From Penelope pileata (taxonomy: Eukaryota; Chordata; Aves; Galliformes; Cracidae), in contig WBMW01004836.1 in assembly GCA_013396635.1 (NCBI GenBank), positions 1 through 64,000 of the forward strand: a DNA stretch of 64,000 nucleotides, read 5' to 3'. The notes beneath the pieces were generated by a model. The model was not told where the DNA came from and searched no databases. It saw nothing but the letters and a program-made list of their open reading frames with translations. The translations under genes were made by a program, and so were the position numbers. Of the stretch, positions 1 through 13,600 are shown one piece after another (positions within the stretch are counted from its first letter, which is position 1; each line of letters opens with the position of its first letter).

Positions 1-1148
1 AATAAAATATTTAAAAAAGAAAAATAATGGCAACAGGAAAAGTAGAAAATCAAATGCCAAACTCTCCTGCTTTGCATAGCCTATAGAGACCAGGTAGCTA
101 GGTGTAGGCAGCATCTTTTGTGAAGGTGATAAAGCTAATTAGAAATGTGCATGTTATGAATAACTTGAGAGTGAGGAGAACTGGAGAAACTCATATCCAA
201 GTGGCAATATCCAAAAACCATCAGATGGGCTAGCTCTTTCGGCTGTTGTCAGGGCAGCAATCATCTCTGCATAGGCAGCCCTCGGCAACATACCTGAGCG
301 TGGTGACCTGGCTGTGAAACGTGGCACCACGGTGGCAGTATCTGCAAGTTTGGAGGAGCTGCTTTGCTTGCTAAGGCATCACATCTTTCTGCTGGGAAGA
401 CCGGCAGGATGAAGGAGCATGAATGAGAGCAGAGACAGACCTGACCTGCGCAGCTATAATTACTGCGAATGTTACCAGCATTTTCCAAGAAACAGGCAGA
501 TGTATTTCTAAAGCTTTAAAGTGTTTAGGTCTGAGCTCCTGGTAAATGTTCGTTTTGTTTTTTAGTGGTGTGCAGAGATCCCAAGCTAACAGCTAACTCC
601 TTTAATAGAATAAATTAAAATTAAAAACAGCAAGTGTGCTAAATTTTGCTTTCTAAGCAGACATGACATGCAGATGGCCAGTCCCCAGCCCCCATCTCTT
701 AAAAATCTACCCAGGGAGCTTGCTGGAGCTTGTACAGTTTGTTCCCTCGGCACTGTTTACCCTCTTTTGTTCGTGTACTTGTTAGGGTTTTAGATCTGAC
801 AGAATGCCTTAGTCCTCACTTTCTGGCACTGTCCCTGCTCTGAGTGACCTCCTCCCTAGCATAACTATTCTGGCATTTCATGCTAATATTAGTGGTTTCT
901 GCTCTACTTCCCAGAGGAAGGAGTTTCCCCATCTTTGAATCAGATTCTGCTCTTTTGCACAGTAAGCTTTTCACAAGAATATCTCCAGGATTGGAGAAAT
1001 GCTTCTAGACAGATAGTGCTTTTTGGGTTAGCTGTGTTAGGGATGTAGAGTAGGTAATTAACCAGAGTAATACTGCACGTGTTATCTTCTCAGAAGCAAG
1101 CACTTTGAAGTGCCTGCTCTGGCTTCTGCTGGGTTAAAAGAAAAATAA

Positions 1149-1190
<42 letters not shown>

Positions 1191-4100
1191 AGAAACCCTT
1201 CATCATATCTCCCAAGCAAAGAAATTAGCATTTCAGGGAGCATTTCAGCTGAGCATCCCTGTTGCATATTTACAAGGAACAAACTGCAGGCATTGCGTTC
1301 AGCCCTTGCTCAGAATGATGGTGCATTTTCCCCCTGCCCACTCTGCACTTTTCCTTCCAGTTCTGTTTGCACAGCACGGTACTGCTACAGCTGTAGTCTG
1401 ATGATTCAAAGGTTTATTTCTCACAAGCAACAAGCACCTCTTTTCTCTATTGCAAAACTTTCAAAGGGAACTAGATGAAAGCCTTGTCTTGCTGGAATTC
1501 ACTTTGACTTAGATCTCCTGAAAGTGGACTTAGTGAGCAAGTAGATTGTTTGCATGTCCCTAATGATGTTAAAGCGTGGCCTGAAGAGTTGTTCTGACAA
1601 TACAGCCGTGTGGGTACCTATTTTCAACATCCAGGTGGCTGTAAAAATTTGTTTTCCTGTTTTCTTGCACTCACTCTAACTTACTGAGAAATTTAATAAC
1701 CAAGCTGAACTCCTTACTTCCCTTAATCACCGTATCTAGTGATGCACTTCAAGCCAGACTATGTTATTCTAAATCTACATGAATTATGTTTTCAATCCAT
1801 CCTGTGTATTTCCAGAGTCTTCAGCAGCTTTGCAAAGTTACACTCGCTTTAGCCAATGTTTCGGTTAAAGTTCACTTTAAGGTCAGTCACTTTAACCAAT
1901 ATTTTGAAGGAGAGCAAAACACGCATACATGAAGAAGAGACGAAGCATGTTTGCACAGGCTATTTGCTCATGACGTTAAAGGACTGCTGAAATGAATGGC
2001 ATTAAAACACGATTTTAATGCTCTATTCCATCTTCTGTCGTAAATAAGGAGGTAAAAAAGGTGAAAAAGACTGAATCCCGTAGAAGATTTAGGTCAGTGA
2101 AAGCACCCAGCGAAAACTGAGTTGTTTGAGTTTAAATTTACAATCCAGAAATGCTGTTTAGCTGCTGATTTGACTCTGAAGGCATCTAAACTTGTGAGGC
2201 TTACTAGCTTTACCTCTCTGTTTGAGAGGTATCCACAGCTTTGCTCTGCCGCGTATGTAATCACCCAGTCAAAGCCGCTTACACTTTAATCTGAGCAGGA
2301 TCTAGAAAACAAATGCTCCTCTGTTTAAATCCTCATAAGGGCCAAATCCAGCATAGGTCCTCAGGGAATATGCAAGACAACTGTAAAAGGACAGCTCAGC
2401 CCTGCTGCAGTCTTTGAAAAAACAGCTCTAAGTGGCTGTTCTGGAGACAAGATTCCAGTCTGTGGATCATGGCTTGTTTTACATGGTTACCTGCAGACAT
2501 TTGAACTCTGTGCTTAGTGTTTTTTATTCTGCAATTCTGGGCACTTCTAGGATATGGCACTTGCACTTCTAGAGAAGTCAGCTGAAGTAAGACTTTGCTG
2601 AGTGAAATTTTTAAGGCCTATATTCTTCTTTTTTAGCTGTATCCTGGTGCTCATAGTTGGCTAATGAGCTGCAGTTAGCACCTGTAAAATGTTGTGAAGT
2701 TCAGGGAAGGACAACATGAAAGACTCCAAGAAGAAAGGGGGAGAAGTTCTTGGAGAGAAGGAAATAAATAAAAATAATAATAACAATAAAAAAACAAGTA
2801 AACAAATCAAGATCCAAATTGCCTATGCTTTGTTAATGTGGAAAAGATAGCTGGTGCCTTTTCCCAAACTGAAACACAGATGCTTTCTCCTGTCTCCCAT
2901 TTGCTGTTTGAGTGATGCTGGAAGGAGTATATCTTACAGAAATTCCCGAACAGGCATACACCTTCATTTGTACCCCGTCTGCCCCAATAAAACAGTTAAG
3001 ACTGATCAGGTGTGTACTGTGCAAGGCTGTGTCAGCAGGGTGAGTGTCAGCCCATGTGGTGCAAGTGCAGCTCAGTGAGATGTGAGATGGATGGACAATG
3101 GACCTTTTTGGTGCTGGTCCAGTGGCTGATACTGAAATTGTACTAAAGGCAATTGGGTCTCGTTGTACTAGGGCTATGTAGATGTGTAGTCAGCCCTGGT
3201 ACGGGTGTGAAAGAGCTTCTGTCCTATCAGCAGATGTGTTGGCCATTGCCATGGGGAACATAAGTAAACAAATACTGGGTTTATTTTTATAGGAATAAGT
3301 CCTAAGAACAGAACAGGATTACCTCTGTGCTGTGAGCTACTTCACAAACATTTTCTTCTTTTATTGCTGATTTAAAGTATTATAAGTGTCAAGATAAATT
3401 TGAAGAAAAAGTGTATTTCACATTAGGACAGAGTTTTTTTAATCACTAGTAGCCATTAATGGAAGTGAAACAACACATATTGGAGACACATGTTTTTAAT
3501 CAGCACATCTCAGTGTGATGGGTCTGCCTTTGCATTCTGGAAGAGACAGTGAGGGAGATTTCTTGTTCACAGGTTTTAATTTTTAATACGTTCCTTGAGA
3601 CTGGAAGAAAGCTGGTATTCTGCCCAGATTCAGAGTAGACAAGCAGATTGAGCAGGGTAAATATAGCCTGATATAAATCACAGTGAACATATGGAAAAAG
3701 CTGATTGAGGATTCAGCTGATAGGGAATTAAAGGCCATGAGTAAAATTAATTCTTCTCAACATAGTTTTATGGAAAGTAGGGCTTGTAAAACAAATAATT
3801 TATGAAAACCTGATTTTAATCTTTAAATATTTGATAAAATTACAAGTTTGATAAGATGATGCTCTTGATGTAATAAATTTTGAAAAGCATTTTACTTACT
3901 GCCATGTGAAACTGATTAGTAAGTACAGAAATTGAACTATACAATGAAACAGGCCAGGCGTGAATGAACAGCAAACTAGCTCACAGGTCTTTATATATGG
4001 CTGTCACTAAAGAAGTATAAGTGACCATGTGGCTTTCCCTTAGTACTCTCATGAGTGAGCTGAGCCAACCATTACTCTCCTCATCAATGTCTGCGTGCGC

Positions 4101-7100
4101 TCAGTGCCTGCTGCCATGGTGTAGGGAGTATGGAGGCTTCCTGCCAAGGGGAAGGGATGTAAACTGAGATTTCTCATTTTCTCTTCAAACCAAGGAGAGA
4201 GTTCCCAGATCATTTTATTTATAATATGCAAAGAAAACTGAGATTTTGCCTCATAACTGATTCCTTCCATAGGAGCATTGTTTTCCTTAGCTCCTTCAGT
4301 GTTTTCAAAGCTTCTGGTTTTGTAATTCTGTCTTTTTTTTTTCCTGACCAAAAATGTCCAGACCTGTGAGTCACAGCAAAGAGGTTGCTGGCACCCAACT
4401 GTGTTTTGTGCTGCTGCCAAATGTTCTACCTCAGGTTCGTGGGCACTTTCACTCATCTTTCTGTAGCTCATCCATGAGAAGTAACTGTATCCTTTTTGAA
4501 ATTAAAAAACAAAAAGCACAGAAAGATTGGATGTCTTTCACCCAACCCTAGCTCCTTTCTAATTCATAAAATGCTGTCCCTTTGAGATCCAATATTACAG
4601 GTAATGATGAGAAATTATTATTATTTGTTTATATTTTCATAATAACCTTGCATCCTGGCTGCTACACCATGGTTTCAACCTTTAGTCCATGTTTTTACTA
4701 TCAGCATCTCAGCGTGAAGGATAGGAGACATAGCAAGTGATATTTTATTATGTACAGAAGAGGTATGTAAGCATAGAGAATCTTATTTTGTACAAATCAG
4801 TGAATAGACTCTGGAACGAGCTGTCAAAATCTGTATGTTTTCCTATGAAAAGAGTAGGACACAATGTCTGAGTTTTATGAGAGTTGTTAGATAAATTAGC
4901 TGGAGGAAAAGGCAATCTGCTGTATAAATATTTCAGGTTTTGAAATAGAAGCATTTACATTGATCTGCATTTAGAGGCCTGGCCTATTTTGTAGCAGATA
5001 ATGTTATGTCAAAACAATGTTTAGTTCTAGTCAGCAGCTGTTGCATTCATACTAAATTATGTCAGATTTAATCATGAATGTGTTCAACAAGAGCATGCAG
5101 TTGTGCTGACAAACCTAAAACCATTTTCAGTTAAATATGTCCTCTTACAAGTCATCTGGGCATGTTGCCTCTTTGCAGTGACAAGTCAGTGTTCAAGCTC
5201 AGCCTTGTAATTCCTGCTGCCTGTTGCATTCCCATATCACATCCAAACATTGCAGCAGCAGACTCAATAGGTATCTTACTGGAACATTGCAATAGCAGCA
5301 GTAGATGATGGAGGCATTTTCTCAAGGGTATTATTTTCACAATCACTTTAATTGCACACGCCTGATTCACCACTGCTTGTGTATTCATTTGTGCTTGTTC
5401 AAAGGGAATGCAATTTAATTCTAAAATACTCTCAAATTACTGCAACATTCACTTTACACAATGAAAGAACACGACTGTAAAGTGGATAATTAGGTTCTCA
5501 GAGTTTCTTAAAGAGAAGTGAAATTTTGCTTGGAGAAGAACCACTCTTGGTTCACTTGCAAAACAGTTCAAAGAGTGTCCGCTAAATCCTGGGTCAGATA
5601 CCGTGTACAGAGAGCAGCTTGTAAATACAGCCACACAGTTCAGAATTGAACTTGTAGGGGTGTAATGAGGAGGTTGCATAAAGATCGGGAGAGCAGTCTG
5701 TGAAAACCTAGTCTGGATGAAGAAGAGCAGACAGCTCTAGTAAGTGAAATGAAGTCAACTCTTCTGGAGAGCTCTCCAGCACAGGAAACATCCCAGGGTG
5801 CTCTGCATCATTCTCAAGGGAAGCCTTTCTCCTGCCTGCTGACAGCAGAGGGAGCATAGGAAGCCAACCAGCTCACTTGTGCCAGAACGGGATGAAAGAA
5901 ACATTTCTCCCCTTCCCGAGTCAAAACCCTCAGCATTTTTGAATGCTCTTTTAAAACATGGGAGGGTTCAATTTATTTTTCTAGGAGAGTCTGAATCCAC
6001 TTGTCATGCTTCCCTAGTAGATAACCACCTACTAGGTCTGTTGGAGTTAGGATGGTCACCTTGTCTGTTTATGCTGTTCCATTTTGTAGAAATAATTACA
6101 CAAGCATTAGAACTCCGGTGTTTTCTCTTCTGATGAGTTTTGTAATCTCCACATCTGCCATGATGAATATTTAGTTGTTTTGTTATGGTACGTGGTAGTG
6201 CAGGTAGCTTTGAATGAACGTAAACAATCTGACTTCTCACATGCTGCTCTAGTCAGCAGCATGGATCCAGGAGTTAACCTGCTGGGATATTTTGATTGTA
6301 AAGCAAACACTCATGTTACAGCTTAGTGACAATAAGAATCAGAGTCTGTTGTGCTAGGCCAGAGCAGAGTTTGAGCTCTACACCTCAGTGCTGCTTTCCA
6401 GTTCCAGGCTCTGATCAGAAGACTTTACAAAGAGAAAGTCCATTTACAGCAGCAATTGAGAGACATTTTTTTTTCCTGCAAACTGAAGATTAAGGCAGAT
6501 CCTTAGCAGGTTTAAGTAACTTCAGAAAGCAAAAATGATCACTCTATATAGCATTTGTAAGGCAGCTGCTTCTCTGCAACTTTTACTCCTTGTGGGTATG
6601 ATAGCATTGTGTTTTCCATTTGCATACATAGTTGGGAAGTGCTCTCTTCAAGGTAAATGAACTCATGCTGATCACTGTGAAGTTTCTGGTCAGTCTGGTG
6701 TCTGGAAAGTACATTCTCAGCTGATGTCAGGTTTTTGAGAAAGTGTTTCTTAGGTGAGCAACATTTGGATTTCTAAGGCTGTATTCTCACAGCTCTTTGA
6801 AGGTCACCAGTGATGATGGGGATCACCAGCAGCTAGTTTTTAATACTTCAATATTCTTCTAAGTTGGAGCATGGTCATATATGCAGTGAAAATAAGAAGG
6901 AAGTCAGAGTCATTCTTCAACCTTAAATTAATATGATCTCTCATGTTTGATTATAGGGGAAAACCTAGTCCACTTCAAAGAATAGATTTCCATCGAGTTT
7001 TGTTTTTGTCACATCTTCACATGAAAGAGGAGAAAGTTTTATAGGATACTTCTAGTTAAATAGGTTTTAGTGTTCAGGCTATATATGACAAAGTACGTAT

Positions 7101-7509
7101 TTTGATGCTATCTGTGTTTTGTGTTTTGATGTTTCCAAGACCTATACAGGGTATTTGAAAGAGATTAGGAGGGCATTCAGATTTTGGCATCTGCCAAAAT
7201 CTACATCAGATTACTATATTCTCTAATACGTGCTGGTTAATAACTAAGACTGGTGATTTATCCTTAGAAAAGTCATTTGTGTTTCCATTCAATAAGTTTA
7301 TCAGTGTTCACTAACTTCTTTTGGAAATGCTGCAAGTATTGTGTTCTAGGTGTCCTAAGTTCTTCTGGGTCTCTACTTGGATTTCAGTGGAGCACATGAT
7401 TATTCTTGGATATAAGAAGTAGATTGCTGGTGTTTTGTAATGTTGCTGACATGAGATTGTTCCACTCTCACCCACATCTACATGTTATTTTCTTATTTTT
7501 ATCTGCCAG
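1..7509. other. Non-coding region upstream of first coding exon
   Basis: No exon-like, conserved-looking coding or RNA signal recognised. It is AT-rich and lacks CR1 ends, with an (AG)14 microsatellite at 1159-1187. It is probably a 5' intron of NRCAM, because the first coding exon appears to begin at a splice acceptor. A minus-strand open frame of 140 codons at 4049-4471 resembles nothing I know. No CpG-rich promoter is visible. Confidence 0.6.
1159..1187. repeat. (AG)14 microsatellite
   Basis: Uninterrupted AG dinucleotide run directly following an A-rich stretch. Confidence 0.95.
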
Positions 7510-7698
7510 GTTTCTTGTCTGTATTTACATAACTATTCCAAGCTACCTAATCTAATGAAGTTGGACTTCATTCTTCAAGCGTGATTTACTCAAAACAGCC
7601 TAAAATCATGATGAAAAAGAAGAGCATATCTGCAAGCAAAGCTTCCTTGGTTTTCTTTCTGTGCCAAATGATTTCTGCATTGGATGTACCTCTTGACT
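7510..7698 (+). CDS. NRCAM: NRCAM coding exon 1: 5'UTR end, start codon, signal peptide
   Basis: Coding starts at 7608. ATG codons at 7608 and 7611 are adjacent and in frame, both with A at -3, so either could be used. The peptide begins MMKKKSISASKASLVFFLCQ and continues MISALDVPLD: a basic n-region, hydrophobic core and probable cleavage after A24. The donor is T|GTAAGT and the exon ends in phase 1. The 5' edge is inferred from a good acceptor (ATTTTTATCTGCCAG, AG at 7508-7509), giving 98 nt of 5'UTR. Upstream non-coding exons and the promoter would then lie outside or unrecognised within the window. Confidence 0.88.
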
Positions 7699-10600
7699 GT
7701 AAGTATTAACTCACTAAATAAGTACAGAGTAATGGAAGATTAGACAAATAATTTCTGTACAGGAGGATGAAGATAGTTCCAGCATGGAACTGAACATGGA
7801 GTGTGTTTGCTCAGTTCAGTCAGGACATTGTGACGGAATATTTGCATGAATTTACTGAAGATTTTCAAAAACTGTCTATGTAAAGCGTCTAACATTATTC
7901 ATTTGAGAAATGTTACAGAAATAGGCCAAACTTTAGTGTGTCTTTATTAAACAGACACACTAAATAATTTATAATAATAAGTAGCATTAGATAATTAATT
8001 GATAATTATTTATTAAATTGATAAAAATGAAGAAGGGCAGAGAAGCCTAGTTAAACACTAATTATCTATGAAACTAAGATCGCATTGGCAATTTCTATTC
8101 ACCTGAAGGGTTGGTGCAAAGAAGATGGAGCCAGGCTCTTTTTGGTGGTGCCCAGTGCCAGGACAAGAGGCATTGAGCACAAACTGGAACACAGGAGGCA
8201 GCACTGCTGTGCTTTGTGGGTGATGGGGAACTGTCACAGAATCACAGAATTGTAGGGGTTGGAAGGGACCTTGAAAGATCATCGAGTCCAACCCCCCTGC
8301 CAAAGCAGGTTCCCTACAGCAGGTTGCACAGGTAGGCATCCACAGGCTGCCGAGAGGCTGTGGAGTCTCTTCCTTGGAGATTTTCAAAAGCCATCTGTGC
8401 ACCTTGCTCTCGGTGTCCCTACTTGGGCAGGGGTTGGGCAAGGTGGACCCAGAGGGCCCTGACAACCTCAGCCGCTCCATGATTCAGTGAATTTGCTGAA
8501 AAACCCATAATGATTCCTATTTGCTGTAAAACAATCATCCTTGTCTTTGTAGAAGAGGTTTCCAGGAGCTGATAAGAGATTCTGTAAAAACTTCAAATAC
8601 CCACAGTTTGGAAACATCTTTCTTTTTGATCCAAAAGTGTAGGCTAAGCTCTTAGATTTCCTAAGCAGTGCCTGAAAAGAGTTAAGTACCTAACTTGAAG
8701 GTAAAAGCATGTGTGCTGAGCAGGAAGCTCTAGCATTAGTCAGTCAGGAAACATCTAGAAGGGAGGAAATCCCGAGATCTGAAATTCTTATATCTTATTT
8801 TAGACTGTGTTAGTGGGGAACCAGAGCCTTGAAAGTAACATTCCATGCTGAAAAGGATGCAATGGTAGCTGCTAAGGCTTAAAGTCATAATAGTTAATTC
8901 TATGAATCTATTAATGCTTCACGTTGTTATTTTCTTCTTGTTATAAGCATGATCACATTTTCAGAATTCAGTGAACCATGTCGCACCTCACATTGACTAT
9001 TCATCTGTTAAACTAATTACCAAAGAAAAGAACATCAGGGCTGGCATTCAACTGATGAATTAATACCTCAGTAAATTCACCTGTGATTCTAATCTCATGG
9101 CTTTCTTTAGCCTACCTTCCATAAATACTTGTTTTTCTTTAATAATCAACTGATTTGGCATATTTTTCCACCTCTAAACATATTTCCAAGCCTCTCAAAC
9201 CAATGACCTTTATTTCTGTCTCAAGATCAATGTATCTAAATGACAAGAGACTTGTGCTGTGAATGCCTTTAGAGCATTAAACTGTGGTTTATAAAGAGCT
9301 TTAAAAGTGTGATGAACAAAGGACTTTGTTTTTTCTAAACTTATTTTTTCTCCACAAATGTTTTTACAGGCTAGAAATATTGTTCTAACATCTAGTAGTT
9401 TAGAAACTAATATAAATTGTGCACCATTCTAATATCTTCTGTACAGAGCAGCACTTCAGGTTAAATTAACCAGAAACGCATCAACAGACAAAAATGAGTA
9501 GCTGTTTTTAGATGTATCACATTAGCTGTCAATTAAAATGTTCTGTACTATTTAATATTTAATAGCTGTGTTAGATCTGATAAACTCAAACACTTAAATT
9601 TTTCGCCAAAAATTTGGTTAACCAAAATTATGTCTATAATTATATTGTTGTCTTCATATATAATGGTTAGAATGGTATCTGGGAGAGCAGCACAAGAGAA
9701 GGACTGTGTTTTATTTTCTGTGGGTCTTCCCCACACACCCACCGCAGAGACCCAGTGGTAAGAGTGTACTTGATTATTTTAACCTCAGGTTTCATTTACG
9801 TTAGCAGTTCCTCTGTTCTTCAGTGTCTCAGCGTAGGTACGGGATGACTGACAGTGTAGCTGGCCGAAATCAGTTTACTTACTCTAAAACATTATTGATG
9901 AGGAAACATATATATGCAAAATATTTGAAAGAAGTGATAAAGATGTGACAGCCGAGGCAATTTATTCCTCTTAGTTATTTTTCAAACTAGAAGAGATTGC
10001 ATGTCTGTTGAGTAAAATTAAATGCTTTCGTCTTTGTAAGAGTAATTTTAGCCTGAAGCTTTCTCTTTGTTCTTCTGTATGGTCATATGGGTAGATTGAT
10101 TTTGACTGCAGCATGAGGGCAATGCACTCCATTAATTCTAATTTGCTGTCTCCACAGTATCAGTATTTTGTGTCCTTGTACACAAAATCACAATACCATG
10201 GTTGCCCTTAAAAAGTCAACAATTCAGAAAAATTACTCATGAACTTTGAGATAACTCGAGTAATTTCTGATGCAGTAGAAATTGTTGCTGGAATTTGAGG
10301 ACCAGGCTACATCATTACCCTTGCTACTATGCTGAAAGTTTTCTTCTTAATGGTGACCATTTCACTTGTCAGAGATACTTACCTTCCCTCTCAAAAATGC
10401 TAATTTTCTTTTCACTAACAAATGTTTCTCTTTAATCTCCATTTATCCATTCATCTGCTGATTCTGATGGGGGAATAAAAGCAAAACTTCTAGAAGAATG
10501 TAAGTTCCTGTCCACAAAAACTAGACTGTGTGCTGCTGAAAATTAATACTGACCATGTTGCAAATTGAGTATGCAGTCTAAAATGTGTGATTCTGACATT

Positions 10601-13600
10601 TTGTTCATAATTTGGTTTGCTGTAGCTAGATGCTTTGTGCATGCAGTGTTCAATTAATGCTACTGTACATAAATCCTTCTGGTATTTTGAACAAATGAAT
10701 TGTATGATTTTTGATTGTATGCTACCTGAACATTATAAATATCAGCATGAGCAATGTTTTAATACTACTTTCAGGAGTAAATGTATTTGATAAAAAATAA
10801 GTTCAGTGGAATATATGTAGCATATATATGCTATTTTACATGTCTGAGTTGGAGATATTTTTGTGTCATTAAAAAGAAATGTATGCAGTTATGTTAGTAA
10901 GCCTAATCTTGTGTGGGATGTTCGAATGCAGGTCTAGTGTTCTGGTTGTTTTAATGAGTTTTAAGTTCAGTGCATAGTACAGCAGTGGAGCCTTCAGGTC
11001 TTTGATGTACTTAAGGTGGAATATACTGTATGTGGTACATTGCTCATGTCATGTCCCTTCTCAGAGTATGCTTGCTTTTCCCAAGTATCTGATTTATACT
11101 GACTGTGAACTGCCTCTGAGAGAGAAAAGGACTATTTCCACTGCCTTTCTAAATACACAAAAAGGCACCATCATATAACAACATTGCCTTCATTTTTTAA
11201 TCACTCTCCTCTCTGCAGTGAGGAAGAAGAGTAAAATCTAGCTCTGCATGGCCTGGTCTTTCCTACTTAGCTGTTAGATCTCATTATGATGCATGCCATG
11301 ATCTGTATTGACTTTCTGGCTATTTCTTGTCGGCACTGCTTCACAGACTGCTACTTCTTTCTTCAGAGCCCTGGAGCAATTCATAAGATTCACTAAATTT
11401 TTATTATTTTTATTTTAGGACAATCAGTACTAGACTTTTTCTACATGTTTACTCTATTTGGAAACTCCTAGTTACTATTTTTGTCATCTTATATACACTC
11501 TTTTACTTCTAACATTTTTTACTCCTGTAAAGTAGTTCCTCAAAGCATGCTTTGTAGATCAATTCAGTATGTTGAGCACGATAAATTTGTGAAAAATTTA
11601 CGATAAAGAATGTGGAAATATATCAAATGTTTAGAAATGCAAAAGCAATTTTTTTCCTTTTGTGTGTTAGAAAGTGTTTTGTGTGGATTTATTTCTCAGA
11701 ACTGTTCATTTGGAGTATGTTGGGCTTAGAATTCAAGTGTCCTTTAATTTCCTGCTGGTCTGTTGAAGTCTGATGCATAGAAATTATATCCATTAAGCTT
11801 CTTGGCCAAGATTTTCCTCTACTGTAAACTGACATAGCTCAATTGGAAGTTAATATTAGCTACATTGGTTAATATAGCTGCAAGAGTAGAGGGCTTCAGC
11901 CTCCAAAAACAAAGGATCATTTAATCCCAATCTTTCGTTGATGATTTTTCTGCTAACTTTAGTTCTGCTTTCTACACAATCTTACAAGTCTGTCTTGATA
12001 ATTCTTTGAAAATATTGTTAAATTCCTCTCTGTTTCTTATGTTCTACAATAAAGTGTCTCAACCTCCAACGATAATTCAGCAATCTCCAAAAGATTACAT
12101 TGTCGACCCTCGAGAGAATATTGTAATTCAGTGTGAAGCAAAAGGAAAACCACCTCCTAGGTTAGTAGTGTCTTATTTTGCTTTTGTTGGCGTAGTAGCT
12201 TAGGAAAACTAGGAGAAAATAAGGTAAATTTTGTAAACTAACAAGTATATGCTTATGTGTATGCTGGCACACACACAAACATGCACGCACTCCTACCTTT
12301 GTAATTTGAACAGCTAGCAGAAAGTGGCATATATTTGACTATTCTTATTCTTGAGATTTAAACTTTTCTGTAGTCATCAAATAACCATAGTGGTTTTTTT
12401 CTCCTCAAAGCTCTAACAACAAAATAATGCTAGATTGTTAAAGGAGCAAATAGGTAAATGCCTATGGAAAGCACTAAATGACATGCCATTACTATGAGTT
12501 GGAACTCATTCCTGATTTAGGCATAGTCTAAGGAGAATGCACATTGAATAAATTCAGAGTAAATTCAAATTTAATATATTCTAAAGCAGTCGGTTTTGTG
12601 AGGTTCATCTTGAGATACACAGGTATTTTTTCATATTTATTTAATATGTATCTGTCTAAGGCTAAATGATCAGCAGCCTTCATTTACCAGGTGTATTTAG
12701 TTGCCTTCAGGTTTGTGTTTAGCAGAAATAGTAATGCTGTGTTCAGAACAGATTCCTGATCATCCTCCATTTTAAGACTCTGCATCAGTATCTTGAAATG
12801 AGGAGCTTCCAAATACGTTTGCTGAATACCTGCTCTGGAAGCAGCAGTTGCACTGATGCATTCTATCACTGCTGATAACCGCTTCTGATTTCAGAGACTG
12901 TAAACAGAAATGTGCATCGCTGTGATGTCAGTGATGTTACACTACAATTTATTCACAAAGTCAGCCTATAATTGCTTCTCCAACATGCACTGAGCTCATT
13001 AAATGTACTTCATATGAATAACCAGTGTTTTTCTACATTGTTCTTTCTGGTTGCTTTAGGATAATGGTCATTATTATGCTGGGCACCAAAACGGCCAAGA
13101 TGGAGGTTTTCTGTGATGGTGTCACCCTTTTTAGTGTTCTGTTAATGGTAGGAGTGCTGTGACGCTGCTGTTTTTACAAGTGTTTTAGTTTAGCAGGCAT
13201 AATGCCATTCTCATGAATCTGTACATTGACCTGGAGGATTAGGTGCTTACTGTGTGCTTTGTGACATCTGTACTGTTTCTGCGGATGCCTATTTTGAGTG
13301 CCTTTTTTGGGTTGGATCTACCAGAGAACTTAAGAGCACGGTCTATGAGACTGGATATATCTGAGTCCTATTCTGGGGCTCTATGCTGTACAGCCTCACC
13401 TTTCCCACTAGATCTGTGGCTTGCCTTGTTTCCCTGCTACAAAGGAAAGGGCAGAATTTAAGTGCAGAATTTTCTGAGAAGAAAAGTAGGTTATCCTTAG
13501 TTCTGTGTATTTTGAAAAATGAGACATCCAGATAACTTAGTTCAATAGTCAACCTGATCCATTAGTCGTGAATCTGGCTCTGCAAATACAAATTGGAATT

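Larger units (their letters stand above)
7699..10481 (+). other. NRCAM intron 1
   Basis: Holds a 12-bp-stem inverted repeat (7932-7964), an AT-rich patch (about 7965-8027) and a compound CR1 insertion (8108-8490). The rest shows no recognisable feature. Confidence 0.85.

Noticed and set aside
4049..4471. 140-codon minus-strand open frame
   Set aside because: No recognisable domain, signal peptide or splice context; AT-rich non-coding surroundings.
8058..8480. 140-codon minus-strand open frame
   Set aside because: Runs through the nested CR1 insertion and is antisense to the outer copy; repeat-derived.
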